Shown: positions 1-8,258, counted from the stretch's first letter. The stretch is DNA of 64,000 nucleotides from Shimia isoporae (GCF_004346865.1 NZ_SMGR01000001.1:2046001-2110000); one strand, 5' to 3'. Notes: generated from the letters alone by a model not told the origin. Translations and numbers: made by a program.

Positions 1-843
1 ACCAGTCGCATCAAATCGTTGGCCCAGTAATTCCAGATCAGCACCCTCGCGCCCGACCGTTATGATGTCCTGACCACGGTCCTTCGCAATCAAAACCATG
101 TCCGGCCCTCGCGGGTCGTCTATGTTGATCACTGCCGTGCCGTCATCTGCCAGAACACGATCAAACAGTCCTGCCTTGGCGTCGAAATACTCTTCAAATG
201 TGGCGTGATAGTCGAGATGGTCCTGTGTGAAATTCGTAAAACCCGCGGCTTTCAGGTGTACACCGTCCAGCCGCCGCTGAGCCAACCCGTGAGAGGACGC
301 CTCCATCGCGCCAAAAGCAATGTCTGCCTCGGCCGCAGCCGAAAGAGTACGATGCAAAGTGATCGGCTCCGGAGTTGTGTGATTGAGCGGCGCGGTGAAA
401 TCGCCTTCAACACCGGTGGTACCAAGATTGATGGCCTCCAGTCCCAGTTCCTGCCAGATCATGCGCAGGAACGTCGCGACCGATGTCTTGCCGTTTGTGC
501 CCGTCACTGCCGCCATAACTCCGGGCTGGGCACCGAACCAGAGCGCAGCACCATAGGCCAATGCCATCCGCGGGTCTTCCGTGACAACCAAAGCGGCGCC
601 GCTTTCCGCAAGCTCATCGGCAGCGATCCGAGCTCCTTCAGCATCGGTCAGAACCGCGGCCGCCCCCTGACGCAAGGCATATTGAATGAACTCCCCACCG
701 TGAACCCGCGTGCCGGGCAAAGCCGCAAAAAGGAAGCCTTCTCGCACTTCGCGACTGTCCACAGCCAAACCCAATATGTCGGGATTCGCGCCGCCAGCCG
801 CCGCAAGTCCTAGTTCCGAAAGCTGTTTTTTGCCCGCTGTCAT
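1..843 (-). CDS. murE: UDP-N-acetylmuramoyl-L-alanyl-D-glutamate--2,6-diaminopimelate ligase (MurE), C-terminus outside window
   Basis: MurE adds meso-diaminopimelate to UDP-MurNAc-L-Ala-D-Glu in the cytoplasmic phase of peptidoglycan synthesis, using ATP. The reading frame enters from the left edge and is open for 281 codons from the ATG at 841-843. The ATP-binding loop TGTNGKTS is at residues 114-121 and a TTPEP substrate-binding motif at about 156-160. EASSHGL and FTQDHLDYH, typical of MurE, follow. The C-terminal third, which holds the DAP-recognition motif (DNPR in the family), lies outside the window, so DAP specificity rests on overall resemblance and context. An AAAAGG element about 8 nt upstream supports the start. 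The gene lies 18 nt downstream of ftsI and is the last visible member of the leftward dcw operon. Confidence 0.93.
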   Translation of the reverse strand, partial: MTAGKKQLSELGLAAAGGANPDILGLAVDSREVREGFLFAALPGTRVHGGEFIQYALRQGAAAVLTDAEGARIAADELAESGAALVVTEDPRMALAYGAALWFGAQPGVMAAVTGTNGKTSVATFLRMIWQELGLEAINLGTTGVEGDFTAPLNHTTPEPITLHRTLSAAAEADIAFGAMEASSHGLAQRRLDGVHLKAAGFTNFTQDHLDYHATFEEYFDAKAGLFDRVLADDGTAVINIDDPRGPDMVLIAKDRGQDIITVGREGADLELLGQRFDATG

Positions 844-861
844 CCGCCCCGCCTTTTCGGC

Positions 862-2646
862 TTAATTCGATGTCAGGGTTATATCAGCAAGCTCTGCGGG
901 TTCAACTTGCGGACGGAGACCCAACAAGGGCGCCACACGCGCAATCATTTCGGCCGCAACCGGCACGGCGGTCCAGCCGGCGGTGCGTCGCGGCTCTGTT
1001 CCAGACGTTTCCACCGGTTCGTCCAAAGACACAATCAACACGTATTTGGGGTCGTGCGCGGGGAACATAGACGCAAATGTTGCGATGACCTTATCGTCAT
1101 AGTATCCGCCACCTCGCTCCTTGGGTTTGTCCGCGGTTCCAGTCTTTCCTCCAACCGCATAGCCTGGCACCTCACCAAACGACGCTGTTCCTTCGCTAAC
1201 CACTTTCCTCAGCATCTTGCGAGCCGCAGCCGCACTGGTTTCGCTGAGCACCCGCGGTCCCTCCTGCACGCGATCTCGTTTCAAAATGGTCGGCAAAACC
1301 TGGGTGCCGCCATTGGCAATCGCCGCATAGCCAGCCGCCAGATGCAGAGGGCTTGCAGACAAACCGTGTCCATAGGAAATGGTCATAGTCGACAGTTCCG
1401 ACCAGTTTTTGGGCAGCAAGGGCTCAGCACCCTTGGCCTCCACCAGCTCAACCGGCGTAGGTTCAAAGAACCCAAGTTTGCCAAGGAAATCCTGTTGACG
1501 GGCCGCACCGATCACCTGCGCCATACGGGCCGTTCCGATGTTGGAAGACTTCACGATGATCTTCGTCACTGTAAGCTCGGCGCCATAGTTGCGGAAATCG
1601 CGAATTTTGAATTTTCCCCACCGCAGCGGTCCCGCCGTATTGATCAGGGTCGACGGGTTCGCCAAGCCAAGGTCCATCGACTGCGCCGCAGTGAAAATCT
1701 TGAAAGTCGAGCCAAGCTCGTAAAGCCCCTGAACGGCGCGATTGAACAACGGGCTGTCCCCTGCGTTGCCCTGCGTCGGCGGACGTGGTCGATCGTTCGG
1801 ATCAAAATCTGGCAGCGACACCATGGCAATCACTTCGCCTGTGTGCACATCCATCAGCACAGACGATGCGCCCTTGGCGTTCATCAACTTCATACCACCG
1901 TAAAGAACGCGTTCAGACGCATCCTGCACCGTCAAATCAATAGACAAAGTTAGCGCACGGCCACCGTTTGCAGGGTCGCGAAGGACTTCATCGAAGTATT
2001 TCTCAACGCCAGCCACACCAATCAGCTCGGCTGCATGAACGTCCTCTTCGCCAAAAGTTGCCCCGCCAAGAACGTGCGCTGCCAGTTGGCCATTGGGGTA
2101 CAAACGCATCTCGCGACGACCGAATTGCAAGCCAGGATCGCCTATGTCATGGACCGCCTGCTTCTGCTCCGGGCTTAATTTCTTCTTGATCCACAGGAAC
2201 TTACGCTTGCCAGTAAAGTCTTTCACCAGCCGTTCTTCTTTCAGATCAGGAAAAATCGCCGCAAGCTCGCGCGCCACGCGCTCCTTGTCGATCATGTGCG
2301 GTGGCTGCGCATAAAGCGCGTGCGTTTCCAGATTTGTCGCCAGAATACGCCCCTTGCGGTCCACAATATCGGCGCGTTCGGCCTGAATATGGCTCGCACT
2401 AAAACTTCTGCGAGGCTCCGTGGCATCGGTCATGCTCACAGTCCCCATGCGTACCCCCACGGTTCCGAAGGCCGCTAGAAACAGGAACGACATAACAAGA
2501 AGGCGCCCTTCTGCCCGCGCCCGCCCTTTGTTTTGCATTTCCTCGTGGCGCTCACGCAGATTGGCCCGCTCGATCGCTTCAGCACTCTCGCCGTCACGCC
2601 GGGCTTTCAGAATTGACGCAAGTGGACGAAGCGGCTTTCTGGTCAT
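862..2646 (-). CDS. ftsI: Septal peptidoglycan transpeptidase FtsI (PBP3)
   Basis: This class B penicillin-binding protein cross-links septal peptidoglycan as part of the divisome. The 594-residue protein has a cytoplasmic N-terminus, one membrane anchor (about residues 48-68), a dimerisation domain and a C-terminal transpeptidase domain. All three penicillin-binding motifs are intact: STFK at 313-316 with the acylated serine S313, SSN at 367-369, and KTGT at 501-504. The start overlaps the ftsL stop by 4 nt, so the two are translationally coupled. The position between ftsL and murE is the standard dcw order. Its length is ordinary for FtsI and nothing is missing. Confidence 0.96.
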   Translation of the reverse strand: MTRKPLRPLASILKARRDGESAEAIERANLRERHEEMQNKGRARAEGRLLVMSFLFLAAFGTVGVRMGTVSMTDATEPRRSFSASHIQAERADIVDRKGRILATNLETHALYAQPPHMIDKERVARELAAIFPDLKEERLVKDFTGKRKFLWIKKKLSPEQKQAVHDIGDPGLQFGRREMRLYPNGQLAAHVLGGATFGEEDVHAAELIGVAGVEKYFDEVLRDPANGGRALTLSIDLTVQDASERVLYGGMKLMNAKGASSVLMDVHTGEVIAMVSLPDFDPNDRPRPPTQGNAGDSPLFNRAVQGLYELGSTFKIFTAAQSMDLGLANPSTLINTAGPLRWGKFKIRDFRNYGAELTVTKIIVKSSNIGTARMAQVIGAARQQDFLGKLGFFEPTPVELVEAKGAEPLLPKNWSELSTMTISYGHGLSASPLHLAAGYAAIANGGTQVLPTILKRDRVQEGPRVLSETSAAAARKMLRKVVSEGTASFGEVPGYAVGGKTGTADKPKERGGGYYDDKVIATFASMFPAHDPKYVLIVSLDEPVETSGTEPRRTAGWTAVPVAAEMIARVAPLLGLRPQVEPAELADITLTSN

Positions 2647-2996
2647 GGGCGCTCTCCATCCAAATCGGCAGAGACTTCCGTCGCATTTTCGATGCCAAGC
2701 AGACTCTCATCTATCGGATAGGCCACCTGCTCAACAATTCCGAACTGGTCTGGCCGCAACGGCAAAAGCTGCAAGTCATTATAGTTGATGTCTGCAAGAT
2801 CCCTAAGTCGGTCCGGGCGATTGAGATATGCCCATTCCGCACGCAGAACAGCCAGTCGCGCCTGAGCCACACCGATCTGACGCTCAAGCCGTTCAGTGTC
2901 CTTAATCATGCGCTGAGTGCTGTAGTTCTCTTGATAAGCCCACACCGACACGCAGATCACGCCAACTACGGTCACAATGAACATTATGGTACGCAT
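2643..2996 (-). CDS. ftsL: Cell division protein FtsL
   Basis: FtsL is a small bitopic divisome protein that links FtsB/FtsQ to FtsW-FtsI activation. The 117-residue product begins with a single hydrophobic segment (about residues 3-20), followed by a periplasmic coiled-coil-like stretch rich in E, R, Q and L. It ends in a short proline-containing tail. Sequence conservation of FtsL is low in general, so the call rests on size, topology and location between rsmH and ftsI. Its start shares one base with the rsmH stop (TAATG) and its stop overlaps the ftsI start by 4 nt. Confidence 0.88.
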   Translation of the reverse strand: MRTIMFIVTVVGVICVSVWAYQENYSTQRMIKDTERLERQIGVAQARLAVLRAEWAYLNRPDRLRDLADINYNDLQLLPLRPDQFGIVEQVAYPIDESLLGIENATEVSADLDGERP

Positions 2997-3982
2997 TACC
3001 GTTTACCCCCGACTGTTGGCATGCCGATGGCCTTGCCCGTCACATCCCCCGCCGGAGCATCCGTGCGTCGCGCCACTCGCAATTTCGCAGATCGCGCGCG
3101 CGGGTTGTCGTCCAACTCTTCCGGATCGGGCCCGACTGCCTTGCGCGTCACAAGCTCAAATGCCGGTTTTTCTTTCTCTGTTTCAGGCGCATAGCGGTTA
3201 ACATTGCCCTGTTTTCCTGCTCGCGCCTGCAGAAACCGTTTCACCATCCGGTCCTCGACCGAATGAAACGTCACCACCGCTAGCAACCCTCCCGGCTTCA
3301 GCGCTCGCTCAGCCGCCATAAGTCCCCGGAACAACTCGCCATACTCGTCATTCACGGCAATCCGCAGTCCTTGAAAAGACCGCGTCGCCGGATGGCTCTG
3401 CCCAGGTTTTGGACGCGGCAAACACCCTTCGACAATTTCCGCGAGCCTCAGCGTGTTGGTAATTGGCTCGAGTGTTCGCTCCCTGACGATCGCTTTCGCA
3501 ATGCGCCGGCTCGCGCGCTCTTCCCCGAATTGGTAAAGAATGTCCGCGATCTCGACTTCTGTAGCCTCATTCACGATATCTGCCGCAGACATACCGTCTT
3601 GGCTCATCCGCATGTCCAACGGACCGTCTTTCATGAACGAGAAACCCCGCTCAGCCAAATCAAGCTGCATCGAACTCACGCCGAGATCGAGCACAACCCC
3701 GTCAAGGTTCTGTGCGTACTCGTCCATCTTTGAAAAAACGCCAGCCACCATTTCGATCCGCCCGTCATAAGCGTCAATCCACGGGGCAGCCAAATCAAAG
3801 GCCAACGGATCGCGATCTACGCCAATGACTTTGTCGGCCCCGGCGTCAATCAAACCGCGACTGTAACCGCCAGCCCCAAAGGTTCCGTCCAGCCAGACTC
3901 CACCAACAGGGGAAACTTCACGAAGCAGTGGGGCCAGCAGTACCGGAATGTGAGGACGCGATGAACTCTCTTGCGCGCTCAT
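2996..3982 (-). CDS. rsmH: 16S rRNA (cytosine(1402)-N(4))-methyltransferase RsmH (MraW)
   Basis: RsmH methylates N4 of C1402 in the ribosomal P site using S-adenosylmethionine. The 328-residue protein carries the SAM-binding glycine motif [11 protein letters not shown] near residues 34-44 and an acidic VDRDP loop after it. The family signatures [16 protein letters not shown] and FHSVEDR are all present. The insert domain [15 protein letters not shown] is also recognisable. It sits two bases downstream of mraZ and overlaps ftsL, so it is part of the same transcript. Length and motifs match the family. Confidence 0.96.
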   Translation of the reverse strand: MSAQESSSRPHIPVLLAPLLREVSPVGGVWLDGTFGAGGYSRGLIDAGADKVIGVDRDPLAFDLAAPWIDAYDGRIEMVAGVFSKMDEYAQNLDGVVLDLGVSSMQLDLAERGFSFMKDGPLDMRMSQDGMSAADIVNEATEVEIADILYQFGEERASRRIAKAIVRERTLEPITNTLRLAEIVEGCLPRPKPGQSHPATRSFQGLRIAVNDEYGELFRGLMAAERALKPGGLLAVVTFHSVEDRMVKRFLQARAGKQGNVNRYAPETEKEKPAFELVTRKAVGPDPEELDDNPRARSAKLRVARRTDAPAGDVTGKAIGMPTVGGKR

Positions 3983-3984
3983 CG

Positions 3985-4485
3985 TTAGAAATCCTCGTCC
4001 CCGTCTAGATAGACAGACGGATCAAGATCGGGATCGAAGTCATCATCCGCCTCAAGCGCCTCGGCTTCGGCGGCATCATATGCATCAGGGTTCCAGATTT
4101 CGAAGGTGTCCCCTTTACCTGCGAAGAACGCCATATCCTCAAGGCCGATCTTGTCACGCTGCTCTTTTGGCAGGACCAAACGTCCGGTGTCATCAACGGA
4201 CGCCTCGATCGACTGTGTGAGATACAACTTGCTCAGCGCCAACCGTTTCTTGGATCCGCGCGGCATTTTCATGATGCGACCAACAACGTCGTTCATCGCG
4301 TCAACGGTGAAGCATTCCAAGTATTCGCGCGTGCGACCACCATAGACGATTACAATGTTTGGATTGTCACCGCTCTTCCAGTCAGGGTCCCCGGCTTCGA
4401 GCACACGGCGAAACTTGGCCGGAATCGACATCCGACCTTTCGTATCTACCTTGTTGCGGCTCTCGCCTCTGAACATCAGCGCCAC
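3985..4485 (-). CDS. mraZ: Transcriptional regulator MraZ
   Basis: MraZ is an AbrB-like DNA-binding protein that controls its own division/cell-wall cluster. The product contains the two tandem SpoVT/AbrB-like repeats: [15 protein letters not shown] near the N-terminus and [15 protein letters not shown] in the middle. It ends in a long acidic tail rich in D and E. Three starts are possible: GTG at 4509, GTG at 4485 and ATG at 4476. I chose 4485 because GAAAGG lies 8 nt upstream of it and the protein then begins V/M-A-L-M-F-R-G-E, as expected for the family. The gene heads the leftward dcw operon and is preceded by an unusually long leader. Confidence 0.9.
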   Translation of the reverse strand: MALMFRGESRNKVDTKGRMSIPAKFRRVLEAGDPDWKSGDNPNIVIVYGGRTREYLECFTVDAMNDVVGRIMKMPRGSKKRLALSKLYLTQSIEASVDDTGRLVLPKEQRDKIGLEDMAFFAGKGDTFEIWNPDAYDAAEAEALEADDDFDPDLDPSVYLDGDEDF

Positions 4486-4530
4486 GGAACTGGCCTTTCT
4501 GCGCCTCACTGCCTAACTCGGTGCGGGAAA

Positions 4531-4570
4531 CGAAACGGCGGATTGATCTGCTGCCACTGATCAATCCGCC
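4531..4570 (-). terminator. Intrinsic terminator between the leader RNA and mraZ
   Basis: A perfect 12-bp stem: GGCGGATTGATC at 4537-4548 pairs with GATCAATCCGCC at 4559-4570 across a 10-nt loop. On the minus strand it is followed by GTTTCGTTT. It lies about 50 nt before the mraZ start, so transcripts must read through it to express the division genes. Confidence 0.7.
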
Positions 4571-4735
4571 GCCCTCGTCCCGCTTTTTGCGGGTGTCCAG
4601 CTGCGCGCGCCACCTGGGGGGATGTTCTGCTCGCCCGCGCGCCGGATCTCTAATTTCGATGAAGGCGGGGCCTGTATGAAACCTGACTTGGAATTTTTGT
4701 TCGGGGTCTTTTTGCGCCCCTTAATTCCCGTCCTC
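4531..4735 (-). ncRNA. upsM: Candidate UpsM-type small RNA in the mraZ leader
   Basis: In Rhodobacter sphaeroides the dcw cluster has an extended 5' leader that is mostly terminated early to give the abundant sRNA UpsM (upstream of mraZ). Here, on the minus strand, a TATATC -10-like element (4743-4748) sits about 200 nt before a strong terminator hairpin (4537-4570), which is followed by GTTTCGTTT. RNA starting near 4735 and ending in that tract would be about 205 nt, close to the size of UpsM as I recall it. No convincing -35 hexamer is visible. The assignment rests on position, size and terminator, not on an alignment. Confidence 0.55.
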
Positions 4736-5033
4736 ATCGTGTGATATAGGGATGCCATGGGAAATCATGGAAATCAACAGGATTTTTCACCACTCAGCAC
4801 AAAATGTTGGTTTTCACCCCCCTGAAAAACAAGATGATGTGTCATAATCACCACCGAGAAACACTACATATGGTTAATACTCTCCCCGCAGACCCCACAT
4901 ATCCACAAAATTGGTCGCACCCAGTATGAGGCCAGAAAATCCCAAAAAATTTTCATTACCCCCTCGAATCCATCCCTCTACAGCGATTCTGGAACCCGAA
5001 ACCAGCCAAATTACGAGGCTTCCCGACAAAACC

Positions 5034-5087
5034 ACCCACTCCGTCCCACGAATTCCCACGCATCCCATATCTTCCCACATCCCCCCA
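5034..5087 (-). promoter_or_regulatory. Phased TGGG repeat array, candidate MraZ-box cluster
   Basis: On the minus strand six TGGG tetramers recur at a helical period. Their complements (CCCA) start at 5034, 5045, 5055, 5064, 5074 and 5084, giving steps of 11, 10, 9, 10 and 10 bp. Escherichia coli MraZ binds TGGGN direct repeats separated by 5 nt, the same period. The array is about 550 bp upstream of mraZ and about 100 bp upstream of the divergent Nudix gene, so which promoter it serves is not clear. Confidence 0.5.
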
Positions 5088-5189
5088 TGACGCTTTCACC
5101 TCGGACACCTGCAAACCGAAGAGACCTTCCTCTCAAATCCGGAGTGGGCTAGGTTCGGCCAAAGAGCAGAACAAGAACGAGATGTTGTG

Positions 5190-5663
5190 ATGGGGCGCCA
5201 GGATCCCAAGACCGTGGCCAGCATGCTGCGCAAAGCCGGAAAGTCAGGAAGTCGCATCCAGTTTGCCGCACTTCCCTACCGACTGCGCAAAGGCAAACCC
5301 GAAATCCTGCTGATCACTTCGCGCGGCACGCGTCAGTGGTTGCTGCCCAAAGGCTGGCCGATGGAAGACATCAAGCCTCACAAGGCGGCAGCCCAAGAAG
5401 CCTGGGAAGAGGCCGGTGTCAGAGGCAAACCGTCCAAGCACTGCGTTGGCATTTACACGTATCGCAAATCTCGAGGCGCTCACCGCGGCAAGAAATTCAC
5501 AGTGCTGGTCTTCCCACTCAAGGTCGCGGAAAAAACAAAATCTTTCCCGGAGCGTGGTCAGCGCGACCGAAAATGGCTAAGTCCCCGAAAAGCGGCAAAA
5601 CGTATCTTGATGCCCGATCTCGCCAAGATCGTGCGTGGTTTTGACCCGAAACTGAAGTCCTGA
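5190..5663 (+). CDS. Nudix hydrolase, diphosphoinositol-polyphosphate-phosphohydrolase-like
   Basis: Nudix enzymes cleave nucleoside or inositol diphosphates linked to another moiety. The 157-residue protein has the short N-terminal strand region IQFAALPYR, then LPKGWPMED and the helix EAWEEAG of the Nudix box. The three metal-binding glutamates of the REUxEE core are present. The first conserved glutamate (box position 7) is isoleucine and the arginine before the core is glutamine, so the box is not canonical. The compact size and KGW-type loop resemble the DIPP/Ap-n-A hydrolase branch, but the substrate cannot be stated. ATG 5190 is chosen; a GTG directly before it (5187) is possible. The ribosome site is weak. 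Confidence 0.8.
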   Translation: MGRQDPKTVASMLRKAGKSGSRIQFAALPYRLRKGKPEILLITSRGTRQWLLPKGWPMEDIKPHKAAAQEAWEEAGVRGKPSKHCVGIYTYRKSRGAHRGKKFTVLVFPLKVAEKTKSFPERGQRDRKWLSPRKAAKRILMPDLAKIVRGFDPKLKS

Positions 5664-5736
5664 ACCGCTTGATCCCCGCGCTCGGCATCCATATGTTCGC
5701 ACAACATCAAGACGACAGCCACAACGCATCACAGGC

Positions 5737-6195
5737 ATGATCAGTTACACTCTCAAATGCGCGAACGACCACCGGTTTGACAGCTGGTTTCAATCTGCAG
5801 ACGCTTTTGACAAGCTCAAAGCTGCAGGAATGGTCACCTGCGCCGTGTGTGGTGACAAACACATCCAAAAAGCGATGATGGCTCCGCGTGTGCGCCCTGC
5901 GCGGGACGCTGCTGCCCAGCCATCCAGCCAAGAACCGGTTGCCCCTCCCCCGACCCAATTATCAGAACCCGCGAACGAGGCCGAAGCCGCGCTGGCGAAA
6001 CTGCGCAAACAGGTTGAGGAAAACTCGGACTACGTCGGGAAGGATTTTGCCTCGCAAGCCCGCGCGATGCACGAAGGCTCGGCGCCTGAACGTGCGATTT
6101 ACGGCGAAGCCAAACTGGACGAGGCCAAAGCGCTCATCGAAGACGGCGTACCGGTCGCGCCCCTCCCATTTAATATCGGTCGCAAAACCAACTGA
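5737..6195 (+). CDS. DUF1178 family protein
   Basis: Small conserved alphaproteobacterial protein of unknown function, 152 residues. The N-terminus MISYTLKCANDHRFDSWFQS and the CxxC pair C35/C38 within VTCAVCGD define the DUF1178 family and suggest a zinc-ribbon-like fold together with C8. The middle is a proline/alanine linker, followed by a conserved helical C-terminus containing DYVGKDFASQARAMHEG. It follows the Nudix gene on the same strand after 73 nt and precedes an SDR gene. No catalytic motif is visible. Confidence 0.9.
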   Translation: MISYTLKCANDHRFDSWFQSADAFDKLKAAGMVTCAVCGDKHIQKAMMAPRVRPARDAAAQPSSQEPVAPPPTQLSEPANEAEAALAKLRKQVEENSDYVGKDFASQARAMHEGSAPERAIYGEAKLDEAKALIEDGVPVAPLPFNIGRKTN

Positions 6196-6237
6196 TTTGC
6201 CCTAAACGGTTTTCGCGAGGCATTTCAGGAGGAATAC

Positions 6238-6882
6238 ATGCACGTCGTTATCACTGGCGCAAACCGAGGTATCGGTCAGGCTCTTGACCACCGGTTTCGC
6301 GAACTCGGCCACGAAGTCACTGGCACAGCTCGCAGTAACGACGAGTTTCTCAATCTGGATGTAACCTCGCCGGAAAGCCAGGCTGCAATGGTCAAAACCC
6401 TTGATGCCAAACCCGTTGACCTCTTGATTTGCAATGCGGGCGTTTTTCTGGACCGAGGCCAGAACCTCGCTGATGGTTACGCGCCAGAACTCTGGGAACA
6501 AAGCTTCGCAGCCAACGTAACCGGTGTATTTCTGACAATCCAATCCCTGCTGCCAAACCTACAACTTTCGGACGCTCCCAAGATCGCGATCATTTCCTCG
6601 CAGATGGGCAGCGACACGCGAGCCCCCGGCGGTTCGTACATCTATCGCGCATCCAAGGCCGCCGCACTTAACCTTGGTCGCAACCTCGCCTCGGATCTCA
6701 AGCATCTCGGCGTTGCGGTAGGAATCTACCACCCCGGATGGGTCAAAACTGACATGGGCGGTGATGCCGCCGACATCACGGTCCAAGAAAGCGCGCAAGG
6801 GCTCGCCGACAGGTTTGATGCGCTCAACCTTGACACAACAGGTTGTTTCGAAACTTGGGACGGACGCCCTCACGCCTTCTGA
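6238..6882 (+). CDS. Short-chain dehydrogenase/reductase (SDR)
   Basis: NAD(P)-dependent oxidoreductase of unknown substrate, 214 residues. It has the nucleotide-binding TGANRGIG (residues 6-13), the NAG motif at 66-68, a catalytic serine around 120-121 (IISSQMGS) and the YxxxK pair Y136/K140. The C-terminal PGWVKTDMGG is typical of the CsgA/sniffer-like subgroup of small SDRs. An AGGAGG ribosome site lies 5 nt before the ATG. It is somewhat shorter than classical 250-residue SDRs, as this subgroup often is. Neighbours (DUF1178, lysC) do not suggest a pathway. Confidence 0.9.
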   Translation: MHVVITGANRGIGQALDHRFRELGHEVTGTARSNDEFLNLDVTSPESQAAMVKTLDAKPVDLLICNAGVFLDRGQNLADGYAPELWEQSFAANVTGVFLTIQSLLPNLQLSDAPKIAIISSQMGSDTRAPGGSYIYRASKAAALNLGRNLASDLKHLGVAVGIYHPGWVKTDMGGDAADITVQESAQGLADRFDALNLDTTGCFETWDGRPHAF

Positions 6883-6963
6883 GCCCCCTGCGACGCTTCC
6901 CTGCTTGCGTCGCCCCAGCCAACGGCGTAAACCGCCTCGGGACAAAAGACCAAGGGACTGATC

Positions 6964-8199
6964 ATGCCCGTTCTCGTGATGAAATTCGGCGGCACAAGCG
7001 TCGCCAATCTCGACCGCATCCGCCGCGCTGCCAAGCGTGTTGGCGTTGAAGTGGCCAAGGGCTATGACGTTATCGTCATCGTCTCCGCCATGTCGGGGGA
7101 AACCAACAAGCTCGTCGGGCTGGTAGACGAAACCTCGCCACTTTACGACGCCCGCGAATATGACGCGGTTGTCAGCTCCGGCGAAAACGTCACCGCCGGC
7201 CTTATGGCCCTGACATTGCAGGAAATGGATGTTCCGGCACGCAGCTGGCAGGGTTGGCAAGTGCCGCTCCTGACCACATCCGCGCACAGCCAAGCGCGGA
7301 TCGAGGACATCCCAACCGACCACCTGAACGCCAAGTTTGGCGAAGGTATGCGTGTTGCCGTCGTCGCAGGATTTCAGGGCCTCAGCCCGGAAGGTCGCAT
7401 TACAACGCTCGGTCGCGGGGGCTCAGACACAACAGCCGTAGCCTTTGCCGCAGCTTTCGATGCGGAACGCTGTGACATCTACACGGATGTCGATGGCGTC
7501 TACACCACCGACCCGCGCATCTCCCCCAAGGCGCGTAAACTGGACAAGATCGCCTTTGAAGAGATGCTGGAACTGGCGTCTCTGGGCGCCAAGGTCCTGC
7601 AAACCCGCTCTGTCGAGCTCGCCATGCGCTACAAGGTGAAACTGCGCGTGCTCAGCTCTTTTGAAGAACAATCCGACGAGGCAGGCACGCTGGTCTGCGA
7701 TGAGGAGGAAATCATGGAATCCAATGTTGTGGCCGGTGTGGCCTACTCCCGCGACGAAGCCAAAATGACCCTTCTGTCGGTGGCTGACCGCCCGGGCATC
7801 GCCTCAATCATCTTCGGCTGTCTATCTGATGCCGGGGTCAACGTTGACATGATCGTGCAAAATATCTCGGAAGATGGTCGCACCGACATGACCTATTCGC
7901 TTCCCACCGATCAGGTGAAGCGGGCCGAGCAAGCACTTGATCAGCTCAAGAACGATGGTGGCTTGAACTTCCAGGAGTTGGTGATCGACGAAGACGTTGC
8001 CAAGGTCTCCGTGGTCGGCATCGGCATGCGGTCCCAATCCGGTGTTGCCGCCAAAATGTTCAAGGTTCTGTCGGATGAAGGTATCAACATCAAGGTTATC
8101 ACCACCTCCGAGATCAAAATCTCCGTCCTGATCGATCGCAAGTACATGGAGCTTGCAGTCCAAGCGCTGCACGATGCGTTCGAACTCGAAAAAGCCTAG
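6964..8199 (+). CDS. lysC: Aspartate kinase (aspartokinase, LysC type)
   Basis: Phosphorylates aspartate to 4-phospho-L-aspartate, the first step to lysine, methionine, threonine and diaminopimelate. The 411-residue protein has the kinase signature KFGGTSV at residues 7-13, the TTLGRGGSDTTA loop, and two C-terminal ACT domains (about 265-335 and 345-411) for feedback inhibition by lysine/threonine. An in-frame ATG at 7714-7716 (codon 251) is preceded by GAGGAGG with 5-nt spacing and would give a separate regulatory beta subunit starting MESNVVAGVAYS. The gene ends just before a strong terminator. Confidence 0.96.
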   Translation: MPVLVMKFGGTSVANLDRIRRAAKRVGVEVAKGYDVIVIVSAMSGETNKLVGLVDETSPLYDAREYDAVVSSGENVTAGLMALTLQEMDVPARSWQGWQVPLLTTSAHSQARIEDIPTDHLNAKFGEGMRVAVVAGFQGLSPEGRITTLGRGGSDTTAVAFAAAFDAERCDIYTDVDGVYTTDPRISPKARKLDKIAFEEMLELASLGAKVLQTRSVELAMRYKVKLRVLSSFEEQSDEAGTLVCDEEEIMESNVVAGVAYSRDEAKMTLLSVADRPGIASIIFGCLSDAGVNVDMIVQNISEDGRTDMTYSLPTDQVKRAEQALDQLKNDGGLNFQELVIDEDVAKVSVVGIGMRSQSGVAAKMFKVLSDEGINIKVITTSEIKISVLIDRKYMELAVQALHDAFELEKA

Positions 8200-8218
8200 T
8201 GCTTCACACATAAATCGC

Positions 8219-8258
8219 AAAAGGCTTCCGACAGTTGTCGGGAGCCTTTTTCTTTTTT
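8219..8258 (+). terminator. Rho-independent terminator after lysC
   Basis: AAGGCTTCCGACA and TGTCGGGAGCCTT form a 13-bp stem with one T/G wobble position around a GT loop, followed by a run of T with one C interruption (TTTTTCTTTTTT). Confidence 0.88.

Larger units (their letters stand above)
4486..5189. other. Non-coding interval between mraZ and the Nudix gene
   Basis: About 700 bases lie between divergent mraZ and the Nudix gene. The mraZ-proximal half holds the UpsM-like RNA and its terminator. The middle (about 4760-5030) is AT-richer than the surroundings, with an ATATCCACA sequence at 4899-4907 that differs from a DnaA box at one position. The distal part carries the TGGG array. Short open frames of 65-68 codons on the minus strand here have no ribosome site and unusual composition and are not counted as genes. 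Confidence 0.6.

Noticed and set aside
205..813. 202-codon plus-strand frame at the left edge
   Set aside because: Antisense to murE, whose minus-strand frame has the TGTNGKTS loop and continues off the window.
907..1953. 348-codon open frame antisense to ftsI
   Set aside because: It mirrors a certain gene with intact penicillin-binding motifs; long antisense frames arise from GC-rich codon bias, and the product has an arginine/histidine-rich shadow composition.
4561..4758. 65-codon minus-strand frame overlapping the UpsM-like RNA
   Set aside because: Lies within the predicted sRNA and has no family match or good start.
4899..4907. DnaA-box-like ATATCCACA
   Set aside because: A single near-match without further boxes, AT-rich unwinding region or replication genes; not evidence of an origin.
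4874..5080. 68-codon minus-strand frame in the mraZ leader region
   Set aside because: Tryptophan/glycine-rich, no ribosome site, and spans the phased TGGG array; more likely non-coding.
4486..5189. RNase P RNA gene (rnpB) next to mraZ
   Set aside because: The conserved GAGGAAAGTCC-type core was not found on either strand in this interval.
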